NCBI GenBank assembly: GCA_910592205.1
Contig: CAJVPJ010000431.1
Span: forward strand, 1 to 25,353
Reading direction: 5' to 3'
Source of the DNA: Paraglomus occultum
Taxonomy: Eukaryota > Glomeromycota > Glomeromycetes > Paraglomerales > Paraglomeraceae
Length of the DNA: 25,353 nucleotides
The notes beneath the pieces are model-generated. The model was not told the origin of the DNA. It worked only from the letters and a program-made list of their open reading frames with translations, and searched no databases. Below are positions 20,920 to 25,353 of the stretch, piece by piece. Positions within the stretch are counted from its first letter, which is position 1. Each line of letters opens with the position of its first letter. The translations under genes and the position numbers were made by a program.

Positions 20920-21011
20920 ACTTAGTCAGTGATGCAATCACATTGTTCATATTGTTTCTCTCCCATAACGAATACAAATTAATCTCATTGTTAATTTTGA
21001 AAATAACAATG
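20903..21011. promoter_or_regulatory. Cluster of four AACAATG (HMG-box-type) sites
   Basis: CATTGTT at 20904-20910, 20941-20947 and 20986-20992, and AACAATG at 21005-21011: the SOX/MATA_HMG-type consensus four times in 108 bp. Two of them sit in a 13-bp direct repeat, tcattgttaattt (20903-20915 and 20985-20997). The cluster lies directly upstream of the promoter modules of micro-gene C. Confidence 0.35.
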
Positions 21012-21056
21012 ACAGTATTTTGAGTTTTGTAACAGAAATCTAACTATTACAGTATA

Positions 21057-21181
21057 GGCGGGAAAACTATTACTTCAAACTTAATAATGACAAACGTTGG
21101 TCGAGCTGCCGCGAACAATAGTAACAAGTTGTAAGACAATTCTGGCGGAAGCGTGAAAGTACAGACTTTACATCTATTTAA
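21057..21181 (+). promoter_or_regulatory. Promoter of Myb micro-gene C
   Basis: GGCGGGAAAA (21057-21066; E2F-like), CGAACAATAGTAACAAGTTG (21112-21131), TGGCGGAAGCG (21143-21153) and TATTTAA (21175-21181), followed by the ATG at 21245. It has the same order as the micro-gene A promoter. Spacings (box 2 to 3: 11 versus 14 nt; box 3 to TATA: 21 versus 22 nt) are nearly the same. Confidence 0.6.
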
Positions 21182-21244
21182 GAGCATGGTGGCCAGAACG
21201 AGGAGCTAGCATCAACTCAAAAAAAGAATAAAATCTCAGACAAA

Positions 21245-21560
21245 ATGCAAACACCTTGGCAACCAGAGGTAAATTTAGCTCATAATTTGATCTCGTCCTG
21301 TTTCTAAAGTATTAATTTTGTTTGCCGTAATCTTTAGGAGGATTTCATGCTTCTTAACTTGTTTCACACTGTGGGCGCCAATTGGCCCCTCCTTTCTAAA
21401 GAGCTTAAAACTCGCTCTCCGAGAGAATGTGCAATTAGGCATGCTTTAATTACTATTAAAAACACGCTTTTTTGTAAATTGGCTAATATTGTTGTTACTA
21501 TTACACTAACATATACTTTTCTGTAAATTTAATAGGGTTCAGCAATTGCTGCCTATGTGA
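21245..21560 (+). CDS. Single-Myb/SANT-repeat micro-gene C (49 aa)
   Basis: Plus-strand paralog of A and B. Exons: 21245-21268 (24 nt), 21338-21438 (101 nt), 21536-21560 (25 nt). Intron 1 is GTAAAT...TTTAG (69 nt). Intron 2 (97 nt) would start with GC (AG|GCATGC) exactly where A and B have GT, and contains a CTAAC branch-like motif before ...TTAATAG. W5, W24 and V43 are present, with EED after exon 1, NWPLLSKEL in helix 2, and TRSPRECAIRVQQLLP completing helix 3 in the usual Myb style. If the GC donor is not used, read-through adds 28 codons to a TAA, or a GTAAAT donor at 21474 yields a longer protein; the homologous structure favours the 49-residue form. Function unknown; probably DNA-binding or a Myb competitor. 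Confidence 0.75.
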
Positions 21561-22396
21561 AGAACTATCTCGAGATATTCTGCATCACATCGTTATTCAA
21601 CAAAGTATCAAACACCCCACATTTTTAATTCATGCGCTAATTAATATGCATTTACATTTATTGATAAGTGATTTCTTTATTTATGACGTTAAGATTAATT
21701 TGCGTATTAAGAAATTTTTTATCTTTAAGCTATAACTTCTTTACTTTATTTATATTAAGAGAGCATTGGAACTAATAGTCCAACGATATAGTCAGTATTA
21801 CTGTAAATAGCTTTTTTTATTACAACTTTTTGGTTTTTATTTGGAATGTCTCTGCATGACTGTTGTCGGATTTTGGTCACGAATGCGTCTTCAAGATTTA
21901 CTTATTTGTGTTTCTTATATCTGTTTAATTTATCTATATATCTTGAGCTTTTATATTATTTTTATCATTTTTGTTATATTAACATTATCAATTACAATGA
22001 ATAAACTCGTTTACAATGAATAGACAGCCTCCTATGATTGACCAGCATAATAATTGCTTAGGAATTTGTCTCCGTAAAAATATTTTATAATATTTATTAA
22101 CTTCATACTAATATCTATTTTACAATTGCAACGAAATTCTCTATTGGTTAGGAAAAGCATGCGGTTACTATGTCGCCGTTAATACGATTAATGCGACAAT
22201 TACATTCAGCTTAGAGACGTTTATGGTGTACAATCTTGACTCAAGCAATAACTAGATTGTTGGGATGCTACGCGTAAAAAGCTCGACTTTGATAAGTAAC
22301 TGTTATGTTCATGTACTAATAAAGGTAGCAGCAATAGTAATGCAAGTAGGCTTAGGACTAATATCCACATCAATTACTATTAAATAAAAATTGACA
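21561..22396. other. AT-rich intergenic, no supported gene
   Basis: A 60-codon hydrophobic frame at 21841-22023 is typical of AT-rich non-coding DNA. Nothing else recognised. Confidence 0.4.
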
Positions 22397-22764
22397 GTTA
22401 CCGTATTTCACGGACTAAAGTACCTCTCCACTAGCAAATTGTAAAGTACCATAGTATAAACAATAGTGTTAAGTAATCATGGAATGACCATGATTGTAGT
22501 AGCTGACAACCATAATGTTTCTCTAGCTCACGAGCGAGACTGCTTATATGTAATTAATACGTGCAATTGTGCGCGCAAACATTTAAACACGTATATGTCC
22601 AACATAGCATGTCCAATGAAAAGACTATGTACATGCTTCTGTCATAATATTTTCCCAGTACAATACACCCATTCGATCAAAGCACCATTCGGTGTATAGT
22701 AGCTCATGGTATAACAGAGTTTTGTAAAATACCATTGGTAGTTTAGTCCGTAAAATATGATAAC
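22397..22764. mobile_element. MITE-like element with 27-bp imperfect terminal inverted repeats
   Basis: The left end (22397-22423) begins gttaccgtatttcacggact; the right end (22738-22764) is its reverse complement with 4 mismatches in 27. The element is 368 bp and encodes no transposase; the 77-codon frame inside (22466-22699) has no motif. I could not recognise a target-site duplication, so the exact ends and superfamily are open. Confidence 0.55.
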
Positions 22765-23827
22765 TTGTTCCCATCTAAGCGTTAGTTATTTATAGATTTG
22801 GCCAAGGGACATTGAATTGTATCTTAATTTGGTCCCGTGGAAGTAAACAATACATTGTGTGACATTGCTTATTAAAGATAATTTTGTTAGTACTGGTTAA
22901 AGCGCAGGTTTTCTGGTGCAACTTTAGCGTTTATTATGTCGACGCACAAGGCTAAAGTAACATGCTGTTAAATTAATTCACACACTGTTATTTTTCAGCA
23001 TTTAGTGATCAAACTCCAAGTGTATGTTAAGAAAATAAAAGTATTAATTTAAAAAATATCGTATTTTGCGACTCAACTTTAACATCGCAATTTTATGTAC
23101 TTTATTCAACACCATTAAATAATACACTAAAAATTAAATTAAATAAAATTAATTAGTTGTTTTGCACTTCTGCATGTTAAAATAAATTAGTTTGGTGTTG
23201 AAAAAGGTTTATGCATTTGTTGGCTGCGGGCATCTTTGAACCCGTTTGTTATTCTCTACCTTTTTTTGTTTACCATGCAGAATTATTAAATAAAAAGTCT
23301 AGACGCATTGAGTAAATATTTTAAGAAAACAATATTGTTTAATAATATACAACTTTTCGATTTAACTATTATTTGGGGCATAGTATTATTTGTATCTTCA
23401 AGAGTGCGTATTCAATAATCGAAATATGCTTACGAAAAATTTAATTAGTTTGACGTGTTTGACTCTTTGATTGCAACTGTATCAAAACTTAACCAATGCA
23501 CTCGAGCAGTATTTTATCAAGACTAGAACAATAAAAAACGATCTTTTGTTGACAGTTGCTTGATAAGTGAAGGCCTTTGGGGAAAGCTTTACGTTAAATT
23601 TATTCAAATTTCGTTTCTTTCTTGGCTATTATGAGTTGAGGTTAATGCTCGTTCATTTTTCGTTCTTGATAAGTTCATGAGTGGTTTTTTCTTTATCTAG
23701 ATACTCCTGGAGAGTTTGGGTATCATTGATTTTAAAAACATAGGGCCAATTTTTTCCTTGTTTTGTTTAAGAATGCTTCAAATAGTGCTGTAATTCTTGG
23801 TAAGTTTAATGTAAATTACCGTAAACT
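22765..23827. other. AT-rich intergenic, nothing recognised
   Basis: No open frame with splice support, no clear repeat and no RNA gene seen on either strand. Confidence 0.4.
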
Positions 23828-23878
23828 CTCATGAATAAAGGCCCCTCTTTATCATATAAGGGAGCTCTTATTCATGAG
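23828..23878. repeat. Fold-back hairpin with 11-bp perfect outer stem
   Basis: ctcatgaataa (23828-23838) pairs perfectly with ttattcatgag (23868-23878). The stem continues imperfectly inward (ggcccct against gggagc) around an A/T loop. It could be a terminus-only remnant of a transposon or a structured transcript. A terminator or small-RNA hairpin cannot be told apart from sequence alone. Confidence 0.55.
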
Positions 23879-24193
23879 ATGGGTTGGTTGTGGATTATTT
23901 GCATTGATTTTAAGCCACCAATCGTCACGTAACAGTTGTCCGCGTTTTTTGTTTATTACATAATCACGAGCTGCATACAGTATATCATATGATTTCGAAC
24001 TCGCCTTTCTTATTATAATTCGCATTATTTGTTGTTGTTTATGATTATAGTTAAGCGTTCTCGCTATGATTAATCGTGTAAATGAAAGTAAGATAGTGAA
24101 AATGCTGAAGAGAAGAATGAACCAGCTATAGTTTACCAGAGGACGTTTGTGAAGATGAGGAATGGTAATAAATCAGCATTACTAAATAAAGTA
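23879..24193. other. Spacer between the hairpin and the pogo-like element
   Basis: No feature recognised; AT-rich. Confidence 0.4.
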
Positions 24194-24857
24194 CAGTGAG
24201 ACTCCTCTAAATGCATCTCCTCTAAATGCATAACTCCTCTATATGCATACTTTTGTCTGGTCCCAAGTTCGGACTTATCTGTTATTGCATACACCCTTTA
24301 GATGCATATGCATCGATTTTATAAATCTTTACATAGTATTCTAAATGCATAATCACGTGATATATTATCAGTTTTTTCGGAGGTTCATTTGCTCACCAAC
24401 ATTAGTATTATTATTTCGAAATATTCTTTTAGTTGTCAATGAAATGATATGAACCCAGTATAATAATGCATGTTACAATTAAGTCCAATCCAGTCTGTTT
24501 AATGTAAAAAAAATTTTCTTTATTTAAATGCCTGTTTCCTAAACCATTCACTGATTGCAACTCCTATTTTTCATCTACAACAAAATAATCACCCAAATTT
24601 TTTTGTACTAGTGATTTTACCTTCAATATTTCTAATACACGACCAACCTTCATTATATTGTCAACCTCTTTTGAATATTCACCTTCCTGGCCTAAAAAGA
24701 ATCGCATTTAATTTGTCAAGTGAATATTTATCGGCAAATAAACATCCAATCAATTGTCTTTCCTTCATATCATGCGACTATCCTCCAAATGCATAACCCC
24801 TTGTAATGCATAAAATTTCTACGGTCCCGACAGTATGCATTTAGAGGAGTCTCACTG
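24194..24857. mobile_element. Non-autonomous pogo/Tigger-like (Tc1-mariner) element
   Basis: Perfect 23-bp terminal inverted repeats: the left (24194-24216) starts cagtgagactcctctaaatg and the right (24835-24857) is its exact reverse complement. Both ends are flanked by TA (24192-24193 and 24858-24859), the target duplication of the Tc1-mariner superfamily, and the CAGT end is usual for pogo/Tigger. Homology continues past the repeats (atgcatac...gggacc on both sides), interrupted by two extra copies of the cctctaaatgcat unit on the left. Subterminal tgcat motifs recur inside, as transposase-binding repeats often do. Length is 664 bp with no transposase frame, so it would be mobilised in trans. 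Confidence 0.86.
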
Positions 24858-24859
24858 TA

Positions 24860-25353
24860 TGTAAGAAAATGTGATTATCTGATACCATTTTGTCTTCATT
24901 CGTATTTGGTCATGGGTCGTTCGACTTTTTTTCGCACTTTATGAGATTTCCCAATCGAGTAATCTATTCACAAAAACATACAGAAAGGACGGACTATCGA
25001 TTGAAAAGGATGTGCGTCTTGATTAAGCACTGTTATAGTAATAATAATTTTCAAGTGACAATGGCGCGCATGTAAAACCGCTTCACATCAAGAAGATATA
25101 CGATAAATGCAAATAAGCGATTATTATTATAGTATCGGAATCACTCTAAGGGCAAGACAATGTCACTCAAAGCATAAAATATAACATTTCGAGTATACAT
25201 GACATCATCAATATGGCTTTGACGTAGCATCAGAACAAGGACAGACTTGCACGATGCGTATAAGGGCCAAGTTACCTGCTTTCATACTAAATCCGATTGC
25301 CTATATCCCAGCAATTCTTAATAATGGAGCACCGCTAAAAATAGTCTTAATGG
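24860..25353. other. Right edge, no supported gene
   Basis: A 61-codon plus-strand frame (24890-25075) has no support. On the minus strand a short exon-like stretch with AG and GT borders lies near 25278-25302 but cannot be extended within the window. Confidence 0.3.

Noticed and set aside
21536-21735. Longer third-exon readings of micro-gene C (Cys-rich or hydrophobic tails)
   Set aside because: Kept only as alternatives, because A and B both end within 6-8 codons of the same splice site and complete the Myb helix.
21841-22023. Hydrophobic 60-codon plus-strand ORF
   Set aside because: AT-rich DNA gives Ile/Leu/Phe-rich frames; no start context, splice site or neighbour supports it.
1-25353. 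tRNA, rRNA and CRISPR signals
   Set aside because: No cloverleaf with a GTTCGA-type T-arm, no rRNA segment and no regularly spaced repeats were seen on either strand by eye.

Overview
This window is eukaryotic and most likely fungal. Genes are split by many short GT-AG introns (mostly 55-90 nt), non-coding DNA is AT-rich, and the recognisable proteins are fungal-type: Argonaute, mitochondrial-type octanoyltransferase, Golgi apyrase and a UBE3D/Ipa1-type E3 ligase. I infer an early-diverging fungus, possibly an arbuscular mycorrhizal (Glomeromycotina) species. That is a judgement from gene style, not a proof.

Left half (1-12.7 kb) is gene-dense. It holds a possible last exon of a gene cut by the window edge (8-103), a five-exon UBE3D/Ipa1-like gene (788-2555, +), a frame-disrupted gene of unknown family (3093-4050, +), a 14-exon Argonaute with an intact DEDH slicer tetrad (4862-8566, +), a four-exon lipoate-pathway octanoyltransferase (8834-9806, +) and a convergent two-exon apyrase (12726-10016, -). 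Splice phases close exactly in all four recognised genes, so these models were built exon by exon rather than from single open frames.

Right half (12.7-25.35 kb) looks like an AT-rich gene desert with no long ORF. Spliced reading reveals what I consider the most interesting content: three paralogous micro-genes (A 17402-17093, -; B 19394-19103, -; C 21245-21560, +). Each encodes essentially one Myb/SANT repeat of 47-49 residues with identical architecture: a 24-nt exon 1 with Trp at position 5, a 101-nt exon 2 with Trp at position 24, and a 19-25-nt exon 3 that finishes helix 3. A and C also share an ordered promoter made of an E2F-like box, a GAACAATAGTAACA box, a TGGCGGAA box and a TATA box. 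Between and beside them lie coding-like fragments, including a possible PAS-like remnant with one in-frame stop (20450-20919, +).

Mobile DNA is represented by a pogo/Tigger-like non-autonomous element with perfect 23-bp inverted repeats and TA flanks (24194-24857), a second MITE-like element (22397-22764) and a fold-back hairpin (23828-23878). I saw no tRNA or rRNA gene and no CRISPR array.
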